Positions 1 through 7,339 of a stretch of DNA of 10,756 nucleotides are shown here, piece after piece. Origin of the DNA: Thermoproteota archaeon (GTDB taxonomy: Archaea > Korarchaeota > Korarchaeia > Korarchaeales > Korarchaeaceae); NCBI GenBank assembly GCA_015521385.1, contig WAOH01000198.1:1-10756 (forward strand), in the 5' to 3' direction. The notes under the pieces were generated by a model. The model was not told where the DNA came from. It did no database searches and was given only the letters and a program-made list of their open reading frames with translations. The stretch's first letter is position 1; every line of letters starts with the position of its first letter. Made by a program: the position numbers and the translations under genes.

Positions 1-2539
1 CAGCTCTGACGCTGTCCGTCCTGTGGTACGTGATCAGACCCGCCTCGAACAGGGACTGGGCTATCTCCATCACCCTCCTGGCGCCGAGCTTCAGCACCCT
101 GCTGGCCTCCCTTATCATCTCGTCAGTGGTGAATGGGGGAGGGGGCTTCACCGTGCTCTCCTCCACCTCTATCGATGAGATCCTCGCCTCTACAATTCCG
201 GGAGATCCTATCTTGCCGTCGACTCTCAGGAAGATGTCCTCCCCGCTTATGACGGTGAGGTCCTTCTTCTTCTTGTGCTCCTCGTACCGGTCAATTATCC
301 ACCCGAGCGTGGGGGTCTGAGCCCTTCCCGCCGACAGGTTCTTCCTGTTGAACTTTCTCTGAACCTCATAGCTGAGCTCGAACCCTATCCACCTGTCCTC
401 TATCCTCCTAACTACCTGGGCCTTCACTCGCGGTTCGTTGGTCTCGGAAAGTTCCTTCAGGGCCTCTAAGATCGCCCTCTTGGTGACCTCGTGGAACTCT
501 GCGCGATAGACCTCCTCTGCAGCGTCCTTGATCAGCTGGTAAATGTCCCAAGCTATCTTCTCCCCCTCAGTATCGGGATCGGTTCCTATTATGACACGGG
601 ATGCCTCGAACCCCAGCCTCCTCATGGAGGTTATGTTCTCCCTGCTGTCCCTCAGATTGGTTGACCCGCACCTCGGGCACCTGTCCCCGTCGGTGAACTG
701 GTAACCGCAGTCGAGACACCTCTTGATGGAGGCGTAGATCGGCACATAGGTCCTGCGCTCCCCCTCCTCTATGATTACCCCATGGTACCCTCCCTGCGTC
801 GATAGGTCCACCACGTGACCACCGCTGGCCATTATCGTCAGGACGTAATCACCCGTGGTCACCTCGTAAGCCACCACGCCATTCAGAACCCTTCTCCCAG
901 GCTTGCCGAAGAATCTGGCTATCGTTCGTGCTTTATTGGGGCTCTCCACTATGAAAAGGGCGGTTTTCAGCAGACCAGCCATTTCGAAACCTGTCTTGAG
1001 TGAGGAGTACCTCCTCCTGCTCTCATCGATGTCACTCCTCAGGGAACCCAGATCGACCTCCTCGAGCGGGGAGAGCTCTATGTCGTAAGCACTGGCCCTC
1101 TTTATAAAAGAAGAGAGTAGAGGATCGACGTCCCAAACCAGACTCGCCCCCCTGGTCATTCCCCCCGGGTATAGCCTGGAGGAGCGGCCGGATCCCTGTA
1201 TGTACGTCCTGATGTCAGGTATTATCACCTTCCCCTCCTCAGGAACGACCGTTATATCCCCCCGACCTGCCAGCTCCTTCAGCTTGCTCTCGCTGGAGAG
1301 CAGCTCTCTGAGAAGCTCCCTGGCCCTCATGAGGTCTTTTTCCGTGGGCCGCCTCCTCAGCTTCAGGGCGAACCGCTTAGTCTGAGGATCGAGACCCTTG
1401 GCTAGGGCGGAGAGCATCGCCACTATGGCGCGGTCGCTCATCTCGTCCACATCCCTCATCGTCATCTCGAAGCGGGGGACCCCGTAGAAGACCACGTACC
1501 TGATCCTCTGGGGTAGGTCCACTCCCCTGACTAGGACGCCATAGGGCTTGGCCGCCCCGATGAGACCGTCGAGCTCACCGGCCTTGAAGGCCTCCACGAT
1601 CCTCTCATCGTAGCCCTGAAGCACCTCCACCCTGTAGCCAGCATCCTCCGCTAGGGCTCGCGCCTCATCCGCCAGCTCCATCCTCGGCACGAAGATGAGG
1701 AAACCGTCCCCCATGAATTCCAGGAATTCCCTCAACCGGTCCCTCTTCCTCGTGTAGAGGTCGGCTATGTTCCTGAGAAGCTCCTGTCTGAGGATCCCCA
1801 CATCGAAGCCCAGCAGCCTCCTGAAGAGGATCGCGCGGGGACCCGGTTTCCCCGTCGCCGTCGAGACGATGAGAACACTATTCGTGTTCTTCTGCACCTC
1901 CTTTCCGGCCAAGGCGGCCCTGACGTCTGCCTCGGTGAAGCCCATGAGGGTGAGGACCCTGTCGACGTTCTTCGAGTTCTTGAGAAAGGAATCCACGTCG
2001 TCGACGAATATGAAGGAGAACTCGCCAACAGAGTCCTTGATCTTATCGTGGTTCCTAACCAGATACTGGGAGGTCGTCACCAAGATGTCGAATTCCCCGC
2101 TCTCAAGATTTTCCAGGAACTCCCTCTTCTGCTTAGTCCCCATCTTGCTCCTGTAGGCTAGGATCCTGAGAGGTTCTCCGGCGGACCTCACGTATCCAGC
2201 CAAGGTCTCCACGGCCTGATCTACGAGCAGCGATGTGGGGAATATGAGGTAGGAGCGCCCTCCCCTCCTTGCAGCGAAGTAGTAGCTGGTGACGAGGCCG
2301 AAAGCCGTCTTCCCAACCCCGGTCGGAGCTATTGCAGCGAAGCTGCGACCGGCCAAGGCTCTACGAGCCCACATCCTCTGAATTTCCCATGGAGGAGAGC
2401 CTAAGCACGATCTGAAGAACCCCACGTAGTCCCTGAACTCGGAACTAACCTCTCTGATCTCGTCCTCTATGCAGGGAGATCTTTCATGGGTTTTCAGATC
2501 GCCATCAGGGCATAGATCCCTGAAAACTGCTGGTATCAT
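1..2539 (-). CDS. rgy: Reverse gyrase, N-terminal 846 codons (3' end beyond window)
   Basis: ATP-dependent type IA topoisomerase that introduces positive supercoils; a hallmark of hyperthermophiles. Reading down the minus strand from ATG 2539: helicase-like half with Walker A APTGVGKT (residues 71-78), VDDVD (179-183), STATG (226-230) and motif VI around QGSGRSSRL (448-456); then the topoisomerase half starting at FIVESPNKA (529-537, Toprim Glu532), an intact second zinc finger (C608, C611, C621, C624), Toprim DPDTE (654-658), GRAQTPT (738-744) and the catalytic-tyrosine motif GLITYHRTDS with Tyr838. The gene leaves the window 8 residues after that Tyr, so roughly the last 200-350 residues are missing, judging by family length. 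The start follows an in-frame stop at 2546-2548 and has GGTGA about 6 bases upstream; a GTG at 2545 is an alternative. The N-terminal zinc finger looks degenerate: only C10 and C23 remain of the usual cysteines. It is divergent from the gene at 2634. Confidence 0.97.
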   Translation of the reverse strand, partial: MIPAVFRDLCPDGDLKTHERSPCIEDEIREVSSEFRDYVGFFRSCLGSPPWEIQRMWARRALAGRSFAAIAPTGVGKTAFGLVTSYYFAARRGGRSYLIFPTSLLVDQAVETLAGYVRSAGEPLRILAYRSKMGTKQKREFLENLESGEFDILVTTSQYLVRNHDKIKDSVGEFSFIFVDDVDSFLKNSKNVDRVLTLMGFTEADVRAALAGKEVQKNTNSVLIVSTATGKPGPRAILFRRLLGFDVGILRQELLRNIADLYTRKRDRLREFLEFMGDGFLIFVPRMELADEARALAEDAGYRVEVLQGYDERIVEAFKAGELDGLIGAAKPYGVLVRGVDLPQRIRYVVFYGVPRFEMTMRDVDEMSDRAIVAMLSALAKGLDPQTKRFALKLRRRPTEKDLMRARELLRELLSSESKLKELAGRGDITVVPEEGKVIIPDIRTYIQGSGRSSRLYPGGMTRGASLVWDVDPLLSSFIKRASAYDIELSPLEEVDLGSLRSDIDESRRRYSSLKTGFEMAGLLKTALFIVESPNKARTIARFFGKPGRRVLNGVVAYEVTTGDYVLTIMASGGHVVDLSTQGGYHGVIIEEGERRTYVPIYASIKRCLDCGYQFTDGDRCPRCGSTNLRDSRENITSMRRLGFEASRVIIGTDPDTEGEKIAWDIYQLIKDAAEEVYRAEFHEVTKRAILEALKELSETNEPRVKAQVVRRIEDRWIGFELSYEVQRKFNRKNLSAGRAQTPTLGWIIDRYEEHKKKKDLTVISGEDIFLRVDGKIGSPGIVEARISSIEVEESTVKPPPPFTTDEMIREASRVLKLGARRVMEIAQSLFEAGLITYHRTDSVRA

Positions 2540-2633
2540 TTCCACTCACCGCGCATTACCCGGACAATATCTCGATCCAACATGCAGTCTGGAGGCTTTA
2601 TATCATTGGGTGAAGGAGAGATACAGGATCGAA
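2540..2633. promoter_or_regulatory. Divergent promoter region, reverse gyrase / NifX-like gene
   Basis: This 94-bp gap lies between two divergent starts. On the plus strand a TATA-like CTTTATATC at 2596-2604 would place transcription start near 2626, about 8 nt before ATG 2634. On the minus strand GATATTG near 2565-2571 would place the reverse gyrase start near 2545, giving a very short leader. Both boxes are read by eye; the plus-strand one is the better match to the archaeal consensus. Confidence 0.45.
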
Positions 2634-3005
2634 ATGACCCGGCTAGTTGTTCCAATTGAAGAGACGGACGGAAACGTGAAGTATAATCGCATATCGAGGG
2701 GTTTCAGCCTGGCCAAGGGGCTGATGGTCATTGATCTTAGCGATTTCGGTGTCGTCATCGATGCCTTCTCCTTGGAAGTGGGGCAGGTCAGGGGAGAGAC
2801 CATGCTGGACATACTGGTGGGGCTGGAGGCGGACCTCGTACTGAGCGAGGACATCGAGCCAGAGCTAAGCGAGCTCCTGTTGAACAACAACGTCAAGGTG
2901 GCGCTGACCAAGTCGAAATACGTAAAGGATGCCCTGAGGGACCTGCTAGCCGGTAAGGCGTACGTCATCCCCGGAAAGGAAATGCCCATAAAGTATGCTA
3001 ACTAG
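2634..3005 (+). CDS. NifX/NifB C-terminal-like (dinitrogenase FeMo-cofactor biosynthesis domain) protein, 123 aa
   Basis: Small single-domain protein resembling the dinitrogenase iron-molybdenum cofactor biosynthesis fold (NifX, NafY, C-terminal domain of NifB). The match is in overall layout: an N-terminal strand TRLVVPIEE (2-10), a segment SRGFSLAKGLMVIDL (21-35) where typical members have SxHFGxAxxFxxxD, then GVVIDAF and a C-terminal half of the form 'gl.aDlvlsedI.pel...L..nnvkval......kdAL.dllaGk' (63-108). The His of the HFG motif is absent and the protein contains no Cys or His, so metal-cluster handling by known ligands is not evident. Stand-alone archaeal homologues occur in organisms that do not fix nitrogen, and no nif gene is visible here. 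ATG 2634 is chosen because it lies just downstream of the TATA box; an in-frame GTG at 2610 would add 8 residues. The 3' end overlaps the next gene by 11 nt if that gene starts at 2995. Confidence 0.6.
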   Translation: MTRLVVPIEETDGNVKYNRISRGFSLAKGLMVIDLSDFGVVIDAFSLEVGQVRGETMLDILVGLEADLVLSEDIEPELSELLLNNNVKVALTKSKYVKDALRDLLAGKAYVIPGKEMPIKYAN

Positions 3006-3219
3006 TTATGTTATGCCCTATGTGAAGCTGAGGGTAAAGGTGTGGGAAAGGGAAGGGAGAAGGTACCTGAGCTATCAAGTGACCGCTCCTAAATCTCTGG
3101 TGGAGGAGCTGGGATGGGAAAAGGGAGATATCCTATATGTCTACGTGAGGAACGGGGAGCTCGTTTACAGGCACAGGGAAAGGCCCAAGAAGGGACAGCA
3201 GACCAGGCTGGAGCTATGA
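2995..3219 (+). CDS. AbrB/SpoVT (swapped-hairpin) DNA-binding domain-like protein, 74 aa
   Basis: Short basic protein whose core has the layout of a swapped-hairpin AbrB/MazE domain: a first strand (KLRVKVW, 11-17), then YQVTAPKSLVEELGWEKGD (27-45, the hallmark 'vT.PkslveelgwkkGD'), a strand (ILYVYVRNGELVYR, 46-59) and a charged tail (HRERPKKGQQTR). Such proteins dimerise and act as transcription factors or antitoxins. No toxin gene follows, since the next gene is convergent and unrelated, so an antitoxin role is not supported. It overlaps the end of the NifX-like gene (ATG 2995 lies inside it), implying translational coupling in a two-gene operon. An in-frame ATG at 3013 gives a 68-aa protein with the same domain and may be the true start. 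GGAAAGGA at 2973-2980 is somewhat far from ATG 2995. Ends 5 bp from the convergent methyltransferase stop. Confidence 0.65.
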   Translation: MLTSYVMPYVKLRVKVWEREGRRYLSYQVTAPKSLVEELGWEKGDILYVYVRNGELVYRHRERPKKGQQTRLEL

Positions 3220-3224
3220 CATCC

Positions 3225-4388
3225 TCACTCAACTTTGAGTAACAGGCCCTTGAGGTACCCCGTCCAGGGGTGCACTGGATCCACCGGGTGGTCGGGTGAG
3301 GCCCCCCTCTCACCTAGGATCGTGATCTGACGATTGGATAGGGCAGCCGCCTTGTTAACAATCCTCTTGAAATCCTCCCTAGTTATGAACTGGCTGCAGC
3401 TGCTGGTGAACATGAGACCGCCGCTCACCACCCTCTCCATGGCCGCGGCATTCACCGCGGTGTAGGTCCTCCTGGCGCGGGGAACCATGTCCCTGCTGGG
3501 GGCTAGAGCGGGGGGATCCACGATCACCAGATCGTAGACGGCGGAATTCCTCTCTAGGAACTCCTTGACCCTCGATTGAACTGCCACGAAGTCGATGGAG
3601 TTCAGCCCCATGTTGGACCTCATCTCGCCCACAGCGTATTCGGACTCGTCAACCGCTACTACCTCGGCCCCGGATAGCGCGGCGTGCACCGCGAAACCTC
3701 CAGTATAACTGTAGAGGTCGAGAACTCTGTCACCGGGGCCCGCCAGACGACCGATCTCTATCCTGTTCAGCCTCTGATCTATGAAGAAGCCTGTCTTCTG
3801 ACCCCTGACCACATCAACGTTGAAGAGAGCGCCGCCTTCCCTGATAACGGCCCTGGTCTTCTCGCCCACGAGGACCCTCCTCTCCAAGGGCAGACCAACT
3901 TCCTTCCTAGGCCTGCTGTCATTCTTCAGCACGATGGAGCTGGGTCTGAAGAGGCCCCTTATCATCTCCGATATATCCGGTATGCGCCTGTCCATCCCTA
4001 CGGAGGTGGATGAGATTACGACGATGTCATCGTAGACATCTATTATGAGACCCGGGAGCGCGTCAGCCTCGCTGTGAACCCATCTAAAGAAGTTATCGAG
4101 TTTGAGCCTCTCTCTCAGCCTCAACGACTCCTCCAACCTACGGCGAAATATGGAGAGGGGATCCCCCAGTTCGGTGGAGAGGACCCTCACCGCCATGGCC
4201 CCTATACCCTCGAAGAAGCCCAGGCCCAGTGCATCGCCCTTCTCGTCCTTGATCACGACCAAATCTCCCTTCTCCACCGGACCTCTGACCGAGGAGAGCC
4301 ACTTGACGTAGATGTTGCGCTGCCCCCTCCTCAGCCTGGAAGCCCCTTCCTCGGCGAGCACAGCCTCCCCAGTCGGGCTCCAGGTCAA
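3225..4388 (-). CDS. RlmI-type class I SAM-dependent rRNA (cytosine-C5) methyltransferase, PUA domain
   Basis: 387-aa protein of the COG1092 family (E. coli RlmI, which makes m5C1962 of 23S rRNA; Pyrococcus PH1915 is an archaeal relative). Residues ~8-75 form a PUA-like RNA-binding domain. The central part carries the family signature WVHSEADALPGLIIDVY (103-119), a beta region, and GQKTGFFIDQR (196-206). The Rossmann SAM site is DLYSYTGGF (224-232), followed by acidic VD (246-247). DPP is at 291-293 and the presumed catalytic Cys331 lies in TSSCSQF (328-334). The C-terminus DHPVDPVHPWTGYLKGLLL is also typical. Full length. The start is TTG at 4388, favoured by an AGGAGGT Shine-Dalgarno about 7 bases upstream that lies within the end of the preceding M24 peptidase gene; the 4-bp gap indicates co-transcription and coupled translation. 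The exact target base in this organism is inferred from family only. Confidence 0.92.
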   Translation of the reverse strand: MTWSPTGEAVLAEEGASRLRRGQRNIYVKWLSSVRGPVEKGDLVVIKDEKGDALGLGFFEGIGAMAVRVLSTELGDPLSIFRRRLEESLRLRERLKLDNFFRWVHSEADALPGLIIDVYDDIVVISSTSVGMDRRIPDISEMIRGLFRPSSIVLKNDSRPRKEVGLPLERRVLVGEKTRAVIREGGALFNVDVVRGQKTGFFIDQRLNRIEIGRLAGPGDRVLDLYSYTGGFAVHAALSGAEVVAVDESEYAVGEMRSNMGLNSIDFVAVQSRVKEFLERNSAVYDLVIVDPPALAPSRDMVPRARRTYTAVNAAAMERVVSGGLMFTSSCSQFITREDFKRIVNKAAALSNRQITILGERGASPDHPVDPVHPWTGYLKGLLLKVE

Positions 4389-4392
4389 GACA

Positions 4393-5520
4393 CTACCTCC
4401 TGAAGTAGTCCGGGTCCTTGGAGAGTTTCTCCGTCAGGGGGATTCCTCTGTTCTTCCCGACGATAACCGTATCCTCTATTCTTATACCGCCCCATCCCTT
4501 TATGTAGATCCCCGGCTCGTCAGTAACGGTCATTCCCTCTTGCAGCTTGCCTCCTCTCCCTACTAGCAATCTGAAGAACTCGTGTATGTCGATACCTATC
4601 CCGTGCCCTAGTGAGTGGACGAAGTACTCCAATAGGCCGTGTTCCTTCAGCACCTTCCTCGCCTCTATGTCAGGCCTCTCCATGGGGACACCGTCCCTTA
4701 TGAAGTCCAGCGCCCTAAGCTGAGCGTTGAGGACCGCCTCGTACCTGTCGGAGAAGTTATCCGGTGGCCTACCGAGGTAGAAAGTTCGGGTCATGTCGCT
4801 GCAGTACCCCTTGTATCTGGCCCCGAAGTCTATGAGTAGGATCTCCCCCTCCCCGATCCTCCTCTCGGTATTCACATGGTGTGCGTTGAAGGAGTTGGCT
4901 CCGCTCGCCACTATTGTGGGGAAGCTCGGTTCATCGGCCCCCAGCTCCCTCATTTTGAATTCCAAGAGGTTCGCTATCTCCCTCTCGGTCATTCCAACCC
5001 TTATCTCCAGAGACTCGAAGGCCCTCATGGCGATGGACGCGCTCTCCTTCATGAGTCCTAGCTCGTATTCGCTCTTGACGATCCTCATCCTCCTAAGCTG
5101 ATCATCCATGCTAACTATGGCCGCGCTCTTCTTCCCCCTCTTGAATCTCTTCCTCACCTTCTCCACCTGATCCTGAGACGACAGGAAGTCCACGGCTATC
5201 CTCTTGGCATCGCCATGCCGCTCCGCGATCAGGTCATAGACGCTCGGATTCACCACTTCCCTACCGCTAGTCCCGTAGAAAGGCCTCTGAACCTCCACAT
5301 GGTAAGGTGACCTCTCCCGGGCGATCTCATCGCCGAAAGCGTACCTAGAGACTAGGTACGGGTCATCATCCAGCGGAACGACCAGCAGTTGAGCCTCAGA
5401 AGTACCAGCTAGGTACAGCATGTTGCTGGGGGTGTTCACGAGGGAGAGGTCGATTCCCCTCCTTCCCATCCACCTCTTGAGCCTGCGGATCCTGGAGTCC
5501 AGCTCGCTCCTAGGGTACAT
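4393..5520 (-). CDS. M24 family metallopeptidase (Xaa-Pro dipeptidase/aminopeptidase P-like)
   Basis: 375-aa cytosolic creatinase-fold peptidase that would remove N-terminal residues next to proline or hydrolyse Xaa-Pro dipeptides, probably in peptide recycling. An N-terminal creatinase-like domain (about 1-140) precedes the pita-bread catalytic domain. All five metal ligands are visible, numbered from ATG 5520: D231 (LLIDFG), D242 (CSDMTRTF), H306 (SLGHGIG), E335 (DEPGIY) and E349 (IRIEDT). HH at 214-215 (NAHHVN) corresponds to the substrate-side His region. Length matches archaeal prolidases (about 350 aa) with a small N-terminal extension. ATG 5520 is preferred over the longer GTG at 5529 because GGGTGA sits at good spacing before it and itself contains the GTG. 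Its stop is followed after 4 bp by the methyltransferase start. Distinguishing prolidase from aminopeptidase P or an inactive homologue is not possible here, but the ligands argue for activity. Confidence 0.93.
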   Translation of the reverse strand: MYPRSELDSRIRRLKRWMGRRGIDLSLVNTPSNMLYLAGTSEAQLLVVPLDDDPYLVSRYAFGDEIARERSPYHVEVQRPFYGTSGREVVNPSVYDLIAERHGDAKRIAVDFLSSQDQVEKVRKRFKRGKKSAAIVSMDDQLRRMRIVKSEYELGLMKESASIAMRAFESLEIRVGMTEREIANLLEFKMRELGADEPSFPTIVASGANSFNAHHVNTERRIGEGEILLIDFGARYKGYCSDMTRTFYLGRPPDNFSDRYEAVLNAQLRALDFIRDGVPMERPDIEARKVLKEHGLLEYFVHSLGHGIGIDIHEFFRLLVGRGGKLQEGMTVTDEPGIYIKGWGGIRIEDTVIVGKNRGIPLTEKLSKDPDYFRR

Positions 5521-5576
5521 CGCGGTCACCCAAATGTCCGCATGATAGGCATGCTAGAGGGGATAAAGTTGTGCCG
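5521..5576 (-). promoter_or_regulatory. Promoter for the M24 peptidase-methyltransferase operon, with inverted repeat
   Basis: On the minus strand AACTTTATCCCC (5572-5561) is a reasonable archaeal TATA element that would start transcription near 5541, and GGGTGA (5532-5527) is a Shine-Dalgarno before ATG 5520. A perfect inverted repeat GCATG-ATAGG-CATGC (5540-5554) overlaps the predicted start site. Transcription could also continue in from the upstream RNase J-like gene, which ends at 5577. Confidence 0.45.
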
Positions 5577-7040
5577 CTAAACATCTATAGGTCCCCCCAC
5601 CTCCGGAAGCAGCACCCTATCCTTCATACCTTGGGGCACGTACAGATCGAACAGATCGGGGTGCTCCGTGTGAATGGGTGCCACCTTGACCGGATTAACC
5701 AGCTTCAGGACATCCCCTATCTGCATGGGGGACAGGTGTCCGGACACGTGAATCCGGTAGTAGCGATGGACATCGTATATCAGGAGCCAGTTCATGAGTC
5801 GATCCAATGAGAGGGCGCTCTCCTCGCTGAAGGGTTCCGACCTGCTCATCACGAAGTCTATGCGCGGCTTCACTCCCAAGGGGATCTCGTACAGGAACCT
5901 CGTCGCGTTGCTGGTCACCACGAAGTAGGAGCCCTCATCCTTGAGGAGTTCCCTCCTTAGGTGGCCCCATATAACGGAATCGGCCCCCCTTCTGTCCTCC
6001 ACCCTCCCCACATATTCCACGAGGGATCTGGGCTCCCTGCTGCCCAGCTTCACCTCAGCACTTCCCTTCCTCCTCTTCCTCCTCCATAGCAGGTAGTCAC
6101 CCGGTTGGGGGAGGTCCTGTATCCCAACGCTGCTCAACGCCTCTGCCATGAACCCAACCCTCTCATCCAGCACCAGCTCCCTTCCCATCCTCCTGGCCAC
6201 CTCACAGACGGTCCTAACCCTGTCCACATCCGTGGGAGAGACCTCCACTAGGATGAGCCGAGAACTGCCGGACAGGACCTCTCTCATCCTCTCCCCAACT
6301 TCCCTCTCGGAAGAGACCTCGAAGTTCACCCTCTTGGGGGGTTCCCTCCTCCACCTATACCAGATGCGGTTCTCCAGGACCTTCACCAGGGAGGCCTCCG
6401 GATCGTTCTCCGGTGCCACCTTCGTGGCCTCCATCAGGAGGAGGTCCACTTCCTCCTCAGCCAGCCGGTCCAGAAAGTCGCGGGTCATATCGCTCCTAGG
6501 ACCGTGCATCCTGAGATCTCCTGTGTAGGCCACTTTCCTCGAGCAGCACTCGACCAGAAACCCGTATGCCCCAGGCACGGAGTGATCGACGTGAATCGGG
6601 ATGACCTTCAGCCCCTCCAGGTCAAGAGTGTCCCCCGTCCTGAAGGTGGAGATCTTGAAGTCGTCTAGGGCCGACAGGTCCCTGAAGCCCATCGACCTGT
6701 ATGCCTCCAATATCGCCTTGCTCGCCTCTCCCAAGTAGATGGGTATCTCCCTATGGATCAGTGGGAGGTATCCCCAGTGATCGAGGTGGGCGTGGCTAAT
6801 GAATAGACCAGCGATGTCAAAGCCCTCCATTTTCCATTCCGGTCCTTCGGACGGCGGAAGGAGGCCCGTCTTGAAGTAGTCCTCTGGAAACATGGGGGAC
6901 ATGAATGGATACTGGAAGAAAGCCTCCTCACGAGAGAAGCTCTTTCCGAAGTCGAGCATTATAGAGAGCCTTTCTGGGGAGGATACCAGTACCTTGTTGC
7001 CCCCTATCTCCCCGATGCCGCCGAATATCCTGACTTCCAC
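5577..7040 (-). CDS. RNase J-like MBL-fold / beta-CASP ribonuclease family protein
   Basis: 487-aa metallo-beta-lactamase protein best placed with RNase J-type beta-CASP nucleases, which degrade or process RNA in the cytosol. Motif 1 is LDFG (29-32, Asp30); motif 2 is HAHLDH (83-88); then VDHSVPGAYGF (151-161) with metal-ligand His153, and YTGDLRMHG (172-180) with Asp175. The C-terminal MBL part has HVSGH (431-435) and PIHTEHPDLF (455-464), the His motifs expected for beta-CASP members. Residues about 200-400 would be the beta-CASP insertion, including a strongly basic stretch (LLWRRKRRK, 317-325) plausible for nucleic-acid contact. Starts with GTG 7040; no Shine-Dalgarno is seen but a TATA-like ATAAAAAATTG lies about 30 nt upstream, suggesting a leaderless mRNA. 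It is divergent from the ferredoxin gene. Family assignment is firm at the fold level; endo- versus 5'-exonuclease activity cannot be read from the sequence. Confidence 0.85.
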   Translation of the reverse strand: MEVRIFGGIGEIGGNKVLVSSPERLSIMLDFGKSFSREEAFFQYPFMSPMFPEDYFKTGLLPPSEGPEWKMEGFDIAGLFISHAHLDHWGYLPLIHREIPIYLGEASKAILEAYRSMGFRDLSALDDFKISTFRTGDTLDLEGLKVIPIHVDHSVPGAYGFLVECCSRKVAYTGDLRMHGPRSDMTRDFLDRLAEEEVDLLLMEATKVAPENDPEASLVKVLENRIWYRWRREPPKRVNFEVSSEREVGERMREVLSGSSRLILVEVSPTDVDRVRTVCEVARRMGRELVLDERVGFMAEALSSVGIQDLPQPGDYLLWRRKRRKGSAEVKLGSREPRSLVEYVGRVEDRRGADSVIWGHLRRELLKDEGSYFVVTSNATRFLYEIPLGVKPRIDFVMSRSEPFSEESALSLDRLMNWLLIYDVHRYYRIHVSGHLSPMQIGDVLKLVNPVKVAPIHTEHPDLFDLYVPQGMKDRVLLPEVGGPIDV

Positions 7041-7091
7041 ATGTCGAATGTCGTGGATACCTTTATCAATTTTTTATGAAGGAGGCGCCGG
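7041..7091. promoter_or_regulatory. Divergent promoter region, RNase J-like / ferredoxin
   Basis: This short AT-rich gap separates two GTG starts. On the minus strand CATAAAAAATTG (7078-7067) fits a TATA box for the RNase J-like gene. On the plus strand CTTTATC (7061-7067) could be a TATA box for the ferredoxin. GGAGG at 7081-7085, 6 nt before GTG 7092, is a clear Shine-Dalgarno and decides the ferredoxin start. Confidence 0.45.
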
Positions 7092-7331
7092 GTGATCGTC
7101 CTGGCCGTCGTGCAAGTGGACTTCCATGTGATACTCAACATCGATGAGGACAAGTGTATCGGCTGCGGAATTTGCGTGGATGTCTGTCCCTCGAACATCT
7201 GGCACCTCAACGAGAACAAGAAGGCCTACCCGAGGGAAGATTACGAGCCTGACTGCTTCATCTGTCACGCCTGTGCAGTCTCCTGCCCCGTCGGTGCGAT
7301 AGTGGTGCAGGAGGAGGTTTGGGAGAAGTAG
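7092..7331 (+). CDS. Ferredoxin, 2x[4Fe-4S]
   Basis: 79-aa electron carrier with two complete CxxCxxCxxxCP clusters: KCIGCGICVDVCP (C22, C25, C28, C32) and DCFICHACAVSCP (C55, C58, C61, C65), each donating its last Cys to the opposite cluster in the classical fold. No membrane segment and no extra domain. The first strand carries a few residues more than minimal clostridial ferredoxins. GTG 7092 is chosen for the GGAGG 6 nt upstream; in-frame GTGs at 7110, 7116 and 7128 could give shorter proteins that keep both clusters. Redox partners are not encoded nearby: the upstream gene is an RNase-like protein on the other strand and the downstream gene converges with an 8-bp gap, so the ferredoxin appears to be a single-gene transcript. 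A subunit role in an oxidoreductase complex is possible but not supported by context. Confidence 0.95.
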   Translation: MIVLAVVQVDFHVILNIDEDKCIGCGICVDVCPSNIWHLNENKKAYPREDYEPDCFICHACAVSCPVGAIVVQEEVWEK

Positions 7332-7339
7332 CCAGCTCG

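Noticed and set aside
1765..2156. Open frames of 87 and 129 codons on both strands within reverse gyrase
   Set aside because: Reverse gyrase motifs run continuously through this interval in the minus frame, so these are overlapping shadows.
2469..2633. 55-codon N-terminal extension of the NifX-like protein
   Set aside because: It would overlap the start of reverse gyrase, cross the promoter region and its TATA box, and adds nothing that resembles the domain.
2995..3219. AbrB-like gene as the antitoxin of a toxin-antitoxin pair
   Set aside because: The overlapping upstream gene resembles NifX rather than any toxin family, and the downstream gene is a convergent rRNA methyltransferase.
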